The notes: a model not told the origin generated them from the sequence alone. A DNA stretch of 64,000 bases from Flavobacterium piscis (GCF_001686925.1 NZ_LVEN01000042.1:310001-374000); one strand, 5' to 3'. Shown: positions 52,859 through 62,064, counted from the stretch's first letter. Numbers and translations are program-made.

Positions 52859-53581
52859 ATGGTCGAAAAATATAAAAAAGAAATCGCGAATGACGTTGTT
52901 TTTAATTTAGAATACAATTCTGAAAGACAACGTTTACTTATTCCGGAATATGGTCGTCATTTACAAAAATTAATCGATCAGGCCACTATTATCGAAGATG
53001 ATGAAACGCGCAATAAAGCAGCGAAATACATCATTCAGGTTATGGGAAGTCTGAATCCGCATTTGCGTGATGTACCGGATTTTCAACATAAATTATGGGA
53101 TCAGCTTTTTATTATGTCTGATTTTAGATTGAATGTAGAATCTCCATATCCAATTCCGTCAAGAGATGTGTTGCAGTTAAAACCAGATGTTTTACACTAT
53201 CCGCAAAACTTTCCTAAATACAGATTTTATGGTAACAATATCAAATATATGATTGATGTTGCCAACAAATGGGAAGATGGAGAAATGAAAAATGCATTGG
53301 TATTGGTAATTGCCAACCACATGAAAAAATCATATCTGAGCTGGAACAAAGACACGGTAAAAGATGATGTGATTTTTGAACATTTATTTGAATTGTCAGG
53401 AGGAAAAATCAATTTATTACAAAGCACAGAAGAGCTTTTGAATACTACCGATTTATTGCGTACCAACAAGCGCATGTCGAACAAAATTACGCCACCAGGA
53501 CAGCCAAAAATTCAAAGTAACAAAAACAATAAAGGTCCGGGAAAACCAAAACCATTTCAAAAAAACAATAATCAGAAATAA
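52859..53581 (+). CDS. DUF4290 family protein
   Basis: A 240-residue mostly helical protein conserved in Bacteroidota. It begins MVEKYKKEIANDVVFNLEYN, contains IPEYGRHLQKLIDQATIIED and LNPHLRDVPDFQHKLWDQLF, and ends in a basic, Gln/Asn-rich tail (GKPKPFQKNNNQK). Its function is not known. It is encoded right after DUF493 and 91 bp before murA, and the three likely form a unit. Confidence 0.92.
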   Translation: MVEKYKKEIANDVVFNLEYNSERQRLLIPEYGRHLQKLIDQATIIEDDETRNKAAKYIIQVMGSLNPHLRDVPDFQHKLWDQLFIMSDFRLNVESPYPIPSRDVLQLKPDVLHYPQNFPKYRFYGNNIKYMIDVANKWEDGEMKNALVLVIANHMKKSYLSWNKDTVKDDVIFEHLFELSGGKINLLQSTEELLNTTDLLRTNKRMSNKITPPGQPKIQSNKNNKGPGKPKPFQKNNNQK

Positions 53582-53584
53582 AAA

Positions 53585-53668
53585 AAGGTGCTAAGATACT
53601 AAGATGCTAAGCTACTAAGATTTTTAGCTCAGAACCTTAGAACCTCAGAACCTCAGAACCTAAAAAAA
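53585..53668. repeat. Tandem 'gctaagat/gaacctca' intergenic repeat
   Basis: The gap before murA contains tandem words GCTAAGATACTAAGATGCTAAG then AGAACCTTAGAACCTCAGAA, a form seen between many Flavobacterium genes. The related TCTGAGGTTCAAAGG lies at 55968. Confidence 0.55.
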
Positions 53669-53671
53669 AAT

Positions 53672-54985
53672 ATGGGAGTATTTAAAATCGAAGGAGGAAT
53701 TCCTTTAAAAGGAGAAATAACGCCACAAGGAGCAAAAAATGAGGCATTACAAATTTTATGTGCCGTGCTTCTAACGGGGGATAAAGTAAAAATTAATAAT
53801 ATTCCCGATATTATTGACATCAATAAATTAATCACTTTGTTGGGTAATTTAGGAGTTAAAATTCAACGCAATGAACCGGGTTCGATTACGTTTCAGGCTG
53901 ATGAAGTTAACGTTGGATATTTAGAAACCGAAGCTTTCAAAAAAGAAGGTGGAGCACTTCGTGGTTCTATTATGATTGTTGGACCATTATTGGCCCGTTT
54001 TGGAAAAGGATATATTCCTAAACCTGGAGGAGATAAAATAGGTCGTCGTAGATTAGATACTCACTTTGAAGGTTTTATTAACCTTGGAGCAAAATTCAGA
54101 TACAATAGAGAAGACCACTTTTATGGAGTAGAAGCCCCGGCAGAAGGACTTAAAGGAACAGATATGTTACTTGACGAAGCATCTGTAACCGGAACTGCAA
54201 ATATTGTAATGGCAGCTGTTTTGGCAAAAGGAACAACCACAGTTTACAACGCAGCTTGTGAGCCTTACTTACAACAGTTGTGTAAAATGCTAAACTCTAT
54301 GGGAGCTAAAATCACTGGAGTGGGTTCGAACTTATTAACTATCGAAGGTGTTGAAAGTCTTGGAGGTTGTGAGCACAGAATTTTACCTGATATGATCGAA
54401 ATTGGTTCTTGGATTGGTCTTGCGGCGATGACAAAAAGCGAAATTACGATTAAAAATGTAAGTTGGGAAAATTTAGGTTTGATTCCGAATACTTTTAGAA
54501 AACTAGGTATTACAATCGAAAAACGTAATGATGATATTTACATTCCGGCTCATAAAGACGGATATGAAGTAAAAACAGATATTGATGGTTCTATTTTAAC
54601 AATCGCAGATGCGCCTTGGCCAGGATTTACACCTGACTTATTAAGTATCGTTTTGGTTGTGGCAACACAAGCAAAAGGAGATGTTTTAATTCACCAGAAA
54701 ATGTTCGAAAGCCGTTTGTTTTTTGTAGATAAATTAATCGATATGGGAGCAAAAATTATGTTATGCGATCCGCACAGAGCGGTGGTTATGGGACATAATT
54801 TTGAATCTCAACTAAAAGCAACAACAATGTCATCTCCAGATATTCGTGCCGGGATTTCATTATTAATTGCAGCGCTATCAGCAAAAGGAACAAGTACAAT
54901 TCAAAATATCGAACAAATCGATCGTGGATACGAGCGTATCGACGAACGTTTAAGAGCAATTGGAGCAAAAATCGTGAGAGCGTAA
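53672..54985 (+). CDS. murA: UDP-GlcNAc 1-carboxyvinyltransferase with Asp at the catalytic Cys position
   Basis: A 437-residue two-domain enzyme of the inside-out alpha/beta barrel type, which adds enolpyruvate from PEP to UDP-GlcNAc in peptidoglycan synthesis. The start is MGVFKIEGGIPLKGEITPQG, with Lys22/Asn23 in QGAKNEALQ. The active-site loop, usually GGCAIG with catalytic Cys115, reads PKPGGDKIGRRRLDTHFEGF here, so Asp121 takes the place of Cys. Cys-to-Asp enzymes are active and fosfomycin resistant in some other bacteria. The C-terminal half includes SPDIRAGISLLIAALSAKG. Confidence 0.95.
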   Translation: MGVFKIEGGIPLKGEITPQGAKNEALQILCAVLLTGDKVKINNIPDIIDINKLITLLGNLGVKIQRNEPGSITFQADEVNVGYLETEAFKKEGGALRGSIMIVGPLLARFGKGYIPKPGGDKIGRRRLDTHFEGFINLGAKFRYNREDHFYGVEAPAEGLKGTDMLLDEASVTGTANIVMAAVLAKGTTTVYNAACEPYLQQLCKMLNSMGAKITGVGSNLLTIEGVESLGGCEHRILPDMIEIGSWIGLAAMTKSEITIKNVSWENLGLIPNTFRKLGITIEKRNDDIYIPAHKDGYEVKTDIDGSILTIADAPWPGFTPDLLSIVLVVATQAKGDVLIHQKMFESRLFFVDKLIDMGAKIMLCDPHRAVVMGHNFESQLKATTMSSPDIRAGISLLIAALSAKGTSTIQNIEQIDRGYERIDERLRAIGAKIVRA

Positions 54986-54993
54986 AAATATTT

Positions 54994-55072
54994 GCCACGA
55001 ATTCAGGAATTAAACGATGATTAAGATTGAATTCTAAAAATTAAGAGTTTTTGCAATTCATGAATTCGTGGC
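54994..55072. repeat. Inverted intergenic repeat after murA
   Basis: Perfect 12-bp arms GCCACGAATTCA (54994-55005) and TGAATTCGTGGC (55061-55072) span the gap between murA and the transporter gene. A related half is near 52440. Confidence 0.6.
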
Positions 55073-55089
55073 GAAAAAAAATAGTCTAA

Positions 55090-55965
55090 ATGACAGATGA
55101 ACAAAAAGCTGTAAAAGCTACTATATTTAGTATAGTTGGGAACACCTGCTTAGCCTTGGTAAAAGGTTTGGCAGGTTTTTTTGGCAATTCTTATGCCTTA
55201 ATTGCAGATGCGATCGAGTCTACTGCAGATATATTTTCATCTTGTTTGGTTTTGTTCGGAATCAAATATTCTAATAAACCGGCAGATGAAAACCATCCTT
55301 ACGGCCACGGTCGTGCAGAGCCTTTAATTACCTTTTTGGTTGTTGGATTTTTAATTACCTCGGCCACAATTATTGCGTACGAAAGTATTTCAAATATCCA
55401 AACTCCTCACGGATTGCCAAAATCATGGACATTGTATGTTTTGGGTGTAATTATTGTTTGGAAAGAATATTCATTTAGGCTGGTAATGAAACGAAGTAAA
55501 GAAACTAATAGTTCTTCTTTGGCGGCCGACGCTTGGCATCATCGCAGTGATGCTGTTACCTCAATCGCCGCATTTATTGGTATCTCGATTGCGTTGATTA
55601 TGGGAAAAGGCTATGAATCAGCAGATGATTGGGCGGCACTTTTTGCTGCTTTTTTTATCTTATATAACAGCTATAAAATTTTCAGACCTGCGCTTGGAGA
55701 GATTATGGATGAAAATTTGAATGATGATTTAGTCGAAGAAATTCGTGTAAAAGCATTAACTGTACAAGGAATTTTGGGAACCGAGAAATGTTTTATCCGT
55801 AAAGCGGGAATGAAATATCACGTAGATCTTCATGCCATAGTTTCGGCAAAAATTTCAGTGAAAGAAGGACATGATTTGTCTCATAAATTGCAAGATACTT
55901 TAAAAGAAAAAATTCCTCAATTGGGGAATGTTTTGATACATATTGAACCGGATGATTATCATTGA
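55090..55965 (+). CDS. Cation diffusion facilitator transporter
   Basis: A 291-residue protein with six membrane helices and a cytoplasmic C-terminal domain. The metal-site motifs are YALIADAIESTADIFSS (helix 2) and AADAWHHRSDAVTSIAAFIG (helix 5, HxxxD). It exchanges Zn2+, Fe2+ or Mn2+ for H+. NVLIHIEPDDYH at the C-terminus is typical. Confidence 0.92.
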   Translation: MTDEQKAVKATIFSIVGNTCLALVKGLAGFFGNSYALIADAIESTADIFSSCLVLFGIKYSNKPADENHPYGHGRAEPLITFLVVGFLITSATIIAYESISNIQTPHGLPKSWTLYVLGVIIVWKEYSFRLVMKRSKETNSSSLAADAWHHRSDAVTSIAAFIGISIALIMGKGYESADDWAALFAAFFILYNSYKIFRPALGEIMDENLNDDLVEEIRVKALTVQGILGTEKCFIRKAGMKYHVDLHAIVSAKISVKEGHDLSHKLQDTLKEKIPQLGNVLIHIEPDDYH

Positions 55966-56074
55966 TTCTGAGGTTCAAAGGGGCAAAGGTTCAAAGGTGC
56001 TAAGGTTTTGAATCTGGAAAAAAATCCGTTTATTCTTTTTTTAAAGAGTAAGTGGATTTTTTTATAGATAAAGT

Positions 56075-56583
56075 TTGTCACTTCGACGAAGGAGAAGTCA
56101 CATAAAGTAGATCACGTCACGTAATTTCTCTTTCGAATGACAAAATTGACAATTTGATGGTTTATTCGAAATGATAATTAAGAAATTCCATGCCTGAATT
56201 GAAACTTTGTATTAATTCTATTTTCTTTTCTCTTCTCCATTTTTTTAATTCTTTTTCTCGAGCAATTGCTTCTTGGATCCAAACAAATTTTTCATAATAA
56301 ACTAGAAATTCTATACTGTATTTTGAAGCGAAAGTTTTGTTTCCATTTCCTAAATTGTCTTTATGTTGTTGTAATCTTAATTTTAAATTGTTAGTTACGC
56401 CGATATAAAAAGTAGAACGATATTTATTGGTTAAAATGTACACATAATAGGAATGAAATCCTTCTTGTGGATTAAACATAATTTTTAATGTTTTTATAGT
56501 TTTTTGTCACTTTAAAAAAAGCATATGCAGAAGTTACTTTGTGTGAACTTCTTTATGTGACTTCTCCTTCGTCGAAGTGACAA
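56075..56583. mobile_element. 509-bp inverted-repeat element carrying a GIY-YIG gene
   Basis: Perfect 33-bp inverted ends (56075-56107, 56551-56583), each beginning from outside TTGTCACTTCGACGAAGGAG, enclose one GIY-YIG gene. Each end can itself fold into an imperfect hairpin through GTCACTTC and GAAGTCAC, like a pair of inverted REP sequences. No transposase is present. Confidence 0.75.
56162..56479 (-). CDS. GIY-YIG nuclease inside an inverted-repeat element
   Basis: A 105-residue single-domain GIY-YIG protein: YYVYILTNKYRSTFYIGVTN carries the GIY and YIG motifs, then LKLRLQQHK with the Arg. The Glu is in WIQEAIAREKELKKW, and IELIQSFNSGMEFLN is the C-terminal helix. It resembles, at family level, the two proteins at 44167-44786, but is clearly a different branch (longer, with another spacing). 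It lies alone inside perfect 33-bp inverted repeats and could be the enzyme that moves them. Confidence 0.88.
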   Translation of the reverse strand: MFNPQEGFHSYYVYILTNKYRSTFYIGVTNNLKLRLQQHKDNLGNGNKTFASKYSIEFLVYYEKFVWIQEAIAREKELKKWRREKKIELIQSFNSGMEFLNYHFE

Positions 56584-56596
56584 GATTGTCTTTAAT

Positions 56597-59086
56597 CTAA
56601 TCAAGGACATTCAAAATCTTCAACCCAAACACAACACCATTTTGTTCAATTCCACCTTGATAAGAATGAACATAATCCACCCTGAACAATTTAAATTTTC
56701 CGAATCCAAGATTGTCTAAACCAACCGTTAATTCAGTATAAGGTTTTCTATCCGGAATGGACAATGAATGAAATCCAAGGTTCATGGTAGATTTTAAAAG
56801 ATTCAATAGCGGGATTTTATTCATGATAAATCCGGTATCGTTGTGCTCTAAATGCATCTCAAAATAACTGTCGTTTGTGCTGTTAGCGTAGTATGGCATC
56901 AAATTAAAAACATTCAAATAACGATCGCTTGTTCCTATATGAGTTTGGTTTCCGTTAAAATGTCTGTAATCTATAAACGAAATATTTTCGGCATTAAAGA
57001 ATTTTCCTGTTCTTAAATTCATTCCCAGAGTTCCTTTGTTGCCCAATGATAAATCGTAAACAACAGAAGCGCCAATTCGTTCAAACTCGTATTTTTTTTC
57101 ACTGGCAGCAAATGCTTTTTCAAATGCTAAAAATACGGTTGGATATTTATCATTTTTAATGTTATATCTTCCATCAGGTCTTGAAATGTATTTGTTGCCA
57201 AAATTAATGCGGGTACTTATAGCGGCCTTAAATAAATGATGCTGATTAAAAGCCGGTGTTGTAAAATCATTTGGTGACACCGGATTGTTTGAAGAGTAGA
57301 TATCATCTTTTTTAAAGAAAGAATAATCTGTGGTATTAAAAAGAGGTTTTCGCTGTTCATAAGCTACTTTTCCAAACAAATTCACTCCATTTAGAATGTT
57401 TTGCGAATAGTTAATCTGAGCATATTCAAGGTTGTATAATTTCATATAATTGTCTTTAAAAAATAAAGAACTTACAGAATTGACCAGCTTCGTTATAGGT
57501 TCGAAACTATTAAACTGTGTGACCTTTGTTCCTCCGGAAACTCCAATGGTCGCAAAATTCAGATTATTGAATTTATGACTGAATTCACCAACAACGCGAA
57601 AACGCTCATCCGAAAAACCGTAGTTAAATGTCGTACTTATCGAAGTGCTTTTTCCTTTGTCTTCATTCCATTTTCTAAAGGAAAAACCGGAATCTAAATT
57701 AAAACCCTGAACGGTATTAAAACTTAAAGAAGCGATGTTTAATAATCCTTTGTAATCATAAGAATATTTTTTGAAAGTGTTTTTATAATCATAACCCATT
57801 AAAATATCGGTGACTTTAAACTTATTGTTTTTTGCATCTACAGAATCGATATATTTTTGAGATTTTCTAATGGTTTGCAGACTATCCTTTTTAGTATAAT
57901 CTGTGCTTTCTTCGATCGTTAGCGGAATGGGTCTGATCTGGTTCCAGAAAGCATCATCTTTTTTGTTGGCATTGGCTTCAAAGGCAACAATTTCATTTCC
58001 AAATGTTTTCTTCTCAAACGAAGCTGGAAACTCGTAATTAGAATACACATAATTAAATTTTCCCGAGAATTTTACGCCAAAGATACCGGCATTAAAATCC
58101 AGTGTTTGCGCATTTTTACTCCAGATTTTATTTTTTGCATTGTAACTAAAGCTTTGTTTTAAGGTCATTACTTCAGTAAATTCATTCTTCATGCGGTACC
58201 CTTTTATATCTAAATCCAGGGCATAAATGGCAAAACTATCGTCGACAATATAAATGTAACCTTCAAAAACAGGTTCTTTATCACGTTTGGGAATTACCTT
58301 AATTTTGTAAATCTGCTGATTGTTATCATCATAAAATGTCCCTTCGAGTTTGTACTTGTAGTAACTAAAAGCATTATCAGCAATAGGAGAGATGAGCTTG
58401 ACATCAAAGTCCAGCGTGTTGTCGTAAAAGTCATAAGTAGAGAGCGAAGCAGTATTGTAACTATATCCTTTATTATTTCCCGAAATTTTAGAGGCAATAA
58501 TCTTCTCTTTTAATTTGTCCGGTTTTTCAAAAATAATTTTAGAAATAGTTTCAGACAAATATAAAATTCCGCTTCCGGTAGAATCCAGGTTGGATGCCAT
58601 ATCTTGTCCCAAATCTACTTTTTTGCCCAGAATTTTTTTAGGCAAATCCTTAACTTTAAACATTCCTTTCGAATAAAAATCAGCTGTATATCTACCGGTT
58701 TTGTCTGAGTTGTCTTTTTTTTCTGCTATAGCACTTCTTATAATAGCATCAGCAGGATTTTTTTTAGGATCAATTACAACTTCATTTAGAGCAAAGCTTT
58801 CTTCAGGCATTTTTACATCTAAAACAATTGTTTTTGAATCTCCCGAAACGGATATCTTTTGAGTTTTAAAACCTAAATATTGAAAAACGATTTTATTTTT
58901 ACCAATTTCCTTGACATTTAGCTGATATTTTCCTTGTTCGTTCGAAGTGGTTCCGCTATAAGTGTTTTCTTCAAATACAGAAACAAAAGGCAGCGGATTA
59001 CCTTTTTCATCCGTTATAGTTCCCTTTATCTGGGCGAAATTTGAAATTGAAAAAAATAAAAAGGCAAGTAAAGTATAGTTTTTCAT
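56597..59086 (-). CDS. DUF5686 / carboxypeptidase-regulatory-like protein
   Basis: An 829-residue outer-membrane protein from ATG 59086 with a signal peptide (MKNYTLLAFLFFSISNFAQ). The N-terminal carboxypeptidase-D regulatory-like domain reads IKGTITDEKGNPLPFVSVF, then EQGKYQLNV. The DUF5686 region follows (about 110-829), rich in beta strands, with ASLSTYDFYDNTLDFDVKLI and a barrel end VVFGLKILNVLD. Such proteins are common outer-membrane components in Bacteroidota; the ligand is unknown. Confidence 0.88.
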   Translation of the reverse strand: MKNYTLLAFLFFSISNFAQIKGTITDEKGNPLPFVSVFEENTYSGTTSNEQGKYQLNVKEIGKNKIVFQYLGFKTQKISVSGDSKTIVLDVKMPEESFALNEVVIDPKKNPADAIIRSAIAEKKDNSDKTGRYTADFYSKGMFKVKDLPKKILGKKVDLGQDMASNLDSTGSGILYLSETISKIIFEKPDKLKEKIIASKISGNNKGYSYNTASLSTYDFYDNTLDFDVKLISPIADNAFSYYKYKLEGTFYDDNNQQIYKIKVIPKRDKEPVFEGYIYIVDDSFAIYALDLDIKGYRMKNEFTEVMTLKQSFSYNAKNKIWSKNAQTLDFNAGIFGVKFSGKFNYVYSNYEFPASFEKKTFGNEIVAFEANANKKDDAFWNQIRPIPLTIEESTDYTKKDSLQTIRKSQKYIDSVDAKNNKFKVTDILMGYDYKNTFKKYSYDYKGLLNIASLSFNTVQGFNLDSGFSFRKWNEDKGKSTSISTTFNYGFSDERFRVVGEFSHKFNNLNFATIGVSGGTKVTQFNSFEPITKLVNSVSSLFFKDNYMKLYNLEYAQINYSQNILNGVNLFGKVAYEQRKPLFNTTDYSFFKKDDIYSSNNPVSPNDFTTPAFNQHHLFKAAISTRINFGNKYISRPDGRYNIKNDKYPTVFLAFEKAFAASEKKYEFERIGASVVYDLSLGNKGTLGMNLRTGKFFNAENISFIDYRHFNGNQTHIGTSDRYLNVFNLMPYYANSTNDSYFEMHLEHNDTGFIMNKIPLLNLLKSTMNLGFHSLSIPDRKPYTELTVGLDNLGFGKFKLFRVDYVHSYQGGIEQNGVVFGLKILNVLD

Positions 59087-59156
59087 GAAATAGGTTTCTC
59101 TAACAAAAATAGAATAAGTTAAAAATGAGCTTATTAAAAATTTGTTAAATAAAAAC

Positions 59157-59570
59157 CTATAAGAAAGACTGAATAGCGAGATTGTAACTTTTGAGTCCAA
59201 AACCTAAAATTACACCTTTTGCATTGCCTGATAAATACGATTGGTGTCTGAAACTTTCACGGGCATAGGTATTCGAAATATGTACTTCGATTACTGGTGT
59301 TGTTGCTGCTTTAATAGCATCTCCCAAACCTATAGAGGTATGTGTATAAGCGCCGGCATTCAAAATGATTCCGTCGTATGTAAAACCAAATTCCTGAATT
59401 TTGCCAATCAGTTCGCCTTCGATATTACTTTGATAATAGGACAGTTCAATATTTGGATACGTTTTTTGCAACGTTTCAAAATAATCTTCAAAAGTTTGAC
59501 TTCCGTAAACTTCCGGTTCTCTTTTTCCTAAAAGATTTAAATTGGGTCCGTTGATTATAGCGATTTTCAT
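59157..59570 (-). CDS. aroQ: 3-dehydroquinate dehydratase, type II
   Basis: A 137-residue flavodoxin-like dodecameric enzyme of the shikimate pathway. The start MKIAIINGPNLNLLGKREPE carries the catalytic Arg/Tyr loop (GKREPEVYG). Later motifs are ILNAGAYTHTSIGLGDAI, VEVHISNTYARESFRHQS and GKGVILGFG-like (AKGVILGFGLKSYN). In related genomes aroQ is adjacent to xerD; here the porin array separates them. Confidence 0.93.
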   Translation of the reverse strand: MKIAIINGPNLNLLGKREPEVYGSQTFEDYFETLQKTYPNIELSYYQSNIEGELIGKIQEFGFTYDGIILNAGAYTHTSIGLGDAIKAATTPVIEVHISNTYARESFRHQSYLSGNAKGVILGFGLKSYNLAIQSFL

Positions 59571-59675
59571 ATTTAAGTTATTTTGAAAATATTAGATTTT
59601 TTTAAACCGTATAGGTAATATAAGTTCATTTAATCTAAGTTATTGTATTGTTGATTTTTTAGTTGATGATATTGC

Positions 59676-59779
59676 AATTGACATTGACATTGACATTGAC
59701 ATTGATTTTTGACATTGATTTTTGACATTGCCATTGCAATTGACATTGCCATTGATTTTTGCTATTGCCATTACCATTG
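59676..59779. repeat. Hexamer (ATTGAC-type) microsatellite
   Basis: Tandem and degenerate copies of TTGACA/ATTGAC, TTGCCA and TTTTTGACATTG run for about 100 bp upstream of aroQ. Confidence 0.75.
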
Positions 59780-59795
59780 AACTTGGTAAAAATAA

Positions 59796-59826
59796 AAAAA
59801 CCGTTCTAATTAATAGAACGGTTTTT
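59796..59826 (-). terminator. Terminator of the minus-strand porin gene
   Basis: Arms AAAAACCGTTCTA and TAGAACGGTTTTT with a 5-nt loop, 23 bp after the stop at 59849. Confidence 0.85.
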
Positions 59827-59848
59827 GTAAAAGTATGTGATATATTTT

Positions 59849-60409
59849 TTAGAACATGAATCCGGCAGAAAGTTGGAATACTGAGTTTTTAAGATCAGCT
59901 TTAGATGAAACTTCTGTTAATCCAAATCCGTAACGTCCTTGAATAAATATTCCTTCGGTAATTTTTAATCCAAGACCTGCATTAATAGCAAAGTCAAAAG
60001 TTTTAGGGTCTTGAGCATCAAATTCTTCCTTATTACTTAATAAAAAAGAAGCTTGAGGTCCAACTTCTAGACTTAATGATTTGGTCATGTAAATCTTAGC
60101 CATTACAGGAATGGACAAGTATCCTAATTCGTTTTTAAATTCACCCAAAGCATTTTTATAACTTGCTCCCTGAGTAGAATACAGAAGCTCTGGCTGAATA
60201 GAAAATTTCTCTAATAACTTTACTTCAGCAACCAAACCTGCATGATAACTTGTAATTCCGTCTTTACTATAATCTATTCCGTCAAAACTTGCATCTCCTG
60301 TTTGATTTGCAAAGTTAACCCCTGCCTTAACTCCAATTTTTAATAATTGAGCCTGAATTGTAGCTGATGTTGCCATAAACAAAACAGCTGCTAAAATTAT
60401 CTTTTTCAT
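59849..60409 (-). CDS. Outer-membrane beta-barrel protein, porin family
   Basis: A 186-residue small barrel protein with signal peptide MKKIILAAVLFMATSATIQAQ. Alternating strands follow (KIGVKAGVNFANQTGD; FSIQPELLYSTQGASYKNAL; AKIYMTKSLSLEVGPQASFL), ending in the aromatic FQLSAGFMF. It is transcribed opposite to its four paralogues. The family gives small surface barrels of unknown cargo. Confidence 0.85.
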   Translation of the reverse strand: MKKIILAAVLFMATSATIQAQLLKIGVKAGVNFANQTGDASFDGIDYSKDGITSYHAGLVAEVKLLEKFSIQPELLYSTQGASYKNALGEFKNELGYLSIPVMAKIYMTKSLSLEVGPQASFLLSNKEEFDAQDPKTFDFAINAGLGLKITEGIFIQGRYGFGLTEVSSKADLKNSVFQLSAGFMF

Positions 60410-60696
60410 AAAAGTGTTTTTTAAAATTTGGTATTTTTTAACGTTATCTATAATTCAAAACTACATTTTTTTGATTTTATTGTTTTATATATTGCTTTAA
60501 ATAATTAATAAAATTCGCACTCATTTTTGTTTTTTGCGCTTCTTATTTCATGTTTTTGCCTTTAATCCTTTGTCTTTCAGTTTTTTGTTTCCTTATCAAT
60601 TGTGGCTTATTTTAATACTTTTCAGTCTTATGATGGACTTTTTTTAACAAGTATAAGATTAGTTTTACGGTATAATAATAAATAAAAATTGTAAAC
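60410..60696. other. Divergent intergenic region of the porin array
   Basis: AT-rich region of 287 bp between divergent porin genes with no gene. No clear TAnnTTTG element was found. Confidence 0.35.
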
Positions 60697-61251
60697 ATGA
60701 AAAAAATTATTTTAGCTGCTATTGCAGTAATGGGATTTAGTTTTGCTAATGCGCAAACTGGAGGATTTTCAAAAGGTGATGCTTTTATTTCTGGAGCGTT
60801 AAGTGTAAATTCTACAAAAGAAGGGGATAGTAAAAGTAATAATTTTATAGTTGAACCAAGAGTAGGTTATTTTGTAACTGAAAATGTGGCTATTGGTGCT
60901 AAATTAGGTTTTGGAACACATAAGGTAAATGATGACAAAACCAATGATTTCACAGTTGGGGCTTTTGGTAGATATTACTTTACTCCAGCTTCTCAGTTTT
61001 CTGTATATGGTCAGGCAGGTGTTGATTTTACAAACTCAAAAAGTGGAGATTATAAAGAAAATGAAATTGGAGCAAATGTTGGTTTAGGTTTAAGCTATTT
61101 CTTATCAAGCCATTTTGCAATCGAAGCTACTTGGCTTGGTCTAGGATATAGTGTAAACAACAATGGTGGACATGATGCTGACAAAATCAATACTTTTAAT
61201 TTTGGTACTGATTTGAGAGATGTAAGCTTTGGAGTGGTTTACAAATTCTAA
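60697..61251 (+). CDS. Outer-membrane beta-barrel protein, OmpX/Opa-like
   Basis: A 184-residue barrel protein with signal peptide MKKIILAAIAVMGFSFANAQ. The strands EPRVGYFVTENVAIGAKLGFG, FGRYYFTPASQFSVYGQAG and ANVGLGLSYFLSSHFAIEAT alternate, and it ends in VSFGVVYKF. It is more divergent in the body than the next three paralogues. It shares the leader sequence with them (KKIILAAIAVM) and may be part of a duplicated set. Confidence 0.85.
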   Translation: MKKIILAAIAVMGFSFANAQTGGFSKGDAFISGALSVNSTKEGDSKSNNFIVEPRVGYFVTENVAIGAKLGFGTHKVNDDKTNDFTVGAFGRYYFTPASQFSVYGQAGVDFTNSKSGDYKENEIGANVGLGLSYFLSSHFAIEATWLGLGYSVNNNGGHDADKINTFNFGTDLRDVSFGVVYKF

Positions 61252-61272
61252 TTTGGAATTACGATAATTTTG

Positions 61273-61304
61273 AAAAGCCTTCCTAATTTAGGAAGGCTTT
61301 TTTT
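61273..61304 (+). terminator. Terminator of the first plus-strand porin
   Basis: Arms AAAAGCCTTCCTAA and TTAGGAAGGCTTTT with T run, 22 bp after the stop. Confidence 0.85.
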
Positions 61305-61423
61305 GTTTAAAATTGTTTAATTTAAAACAAATTAAAGTTTCTTCGTTTGCTTTTAATGCGGTTAAGTGTCTAATTACCACTTTATTTGTTAAATTCCAAA
61401 TAATTTTTTGTGAAGTATATTTT

Positions 61424-61431
61424 TATATTTG
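61424..61431 (+). promoter_or_regulatory. -7 promoter element of porin paralogue 2
   Basis: TATATTTG, preceded by AATTTTTTG and AAGTATATTTT, 30 bp before the ATG. The same upstream block occurs before the gene at 63017. Confidence 0.6.
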
Positions 61432-61460
61432 ATTATTAAATTTAATCAAAACAAATTAAA

Positions 61461-62042
61461 ATGAAGAAAATTATTTTAGCTGCTATTGCAGTAATGGCAT
61501 TTGGATTTGCTAATGCACAACAAACAAGATTTGGAATAAAAGGAGGTCTTAACATGTCAACTGTAGTTGGCGGAGATGTTGATAATACTAAATCATTAGT
61601 CGGTTTTCACGTGGGAGGTTTTGCGGAAATTCATGTTGTTGAGAAATTTTTTATACAACCAGAACTTTTATTTTCAACTCAGGGAACTAAATTTGATGGT
61701 CCTTTTGGAGAAGATTACGATACTAAGCTGAACTACTTAAATATTCCGGTATTGGCAAAATATTATATCGTAGATAAAAAATTTAGTGTTGAAGCTGGAC
61801 CACAGTTAGGTATTTTATTGTCCGCTAAAGTTGACGGTGAAGACATTAAAGATTTTACCAGATCAGTAGATCTTGGTTTTAATATAGGAGCAGGATATAA
61901 TTTTACAGATAATCTTTCAATTGGTCTTCGATATACTCTTGGTTTATCTCCTCTTTCTGATAAAGATATTGATAATGAAGATGATTATTATGATAGTGCT
62001 AAAAATAGTAACCTTGCGTTATCTTTGGCTTATAAATTTTAA
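61461..62042 (+). CDS. Outer-membrane beta-barrel protein, paralogue 2
   Basis: A 193-residue barrel protein with signal peptide MKKIILAAIAVMAFGFANAQ, then TRFGIKGGLNMSTVVGGD, KFFIQPELLFSTQGTKFDGP, AKYYIVDKKFSVEAGPQLGI and a final LALSLAYKF. This pattern (QPELLFSTQGxK, AKYYV..KFSVEAGPQ) recurs in the next two genes and in the gene at 59849. It is probably one of a set of recently duplicated small porins. Confidence 0.87.
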   Translation: MKKIILAAIAVMAFGFANAQQTRFGIKGGLNMSTVVGGDVDNTKSLVGFHVGGFAEIHVVEKFFIQPELLFSTQGTKFDGPFGEDYDTKLNYLNIPVLAKYYIVDKKFSVEAGPQLGILLSAKVDGEDIKDFTRSVDLGFNIGAGYNFTDNLSIGLRYTLGLSPLSDKDIDNEDDYYDSAKNSNLALSLAYKF

Positions 62043-62064
62043 TATTCTAGAATTAAATAATAAC

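Noticed and set aside
59676..59779. CRISPR-like array in the hexamer repeats
   Set aside because: Short tandem words without spacers; a microsatellite.
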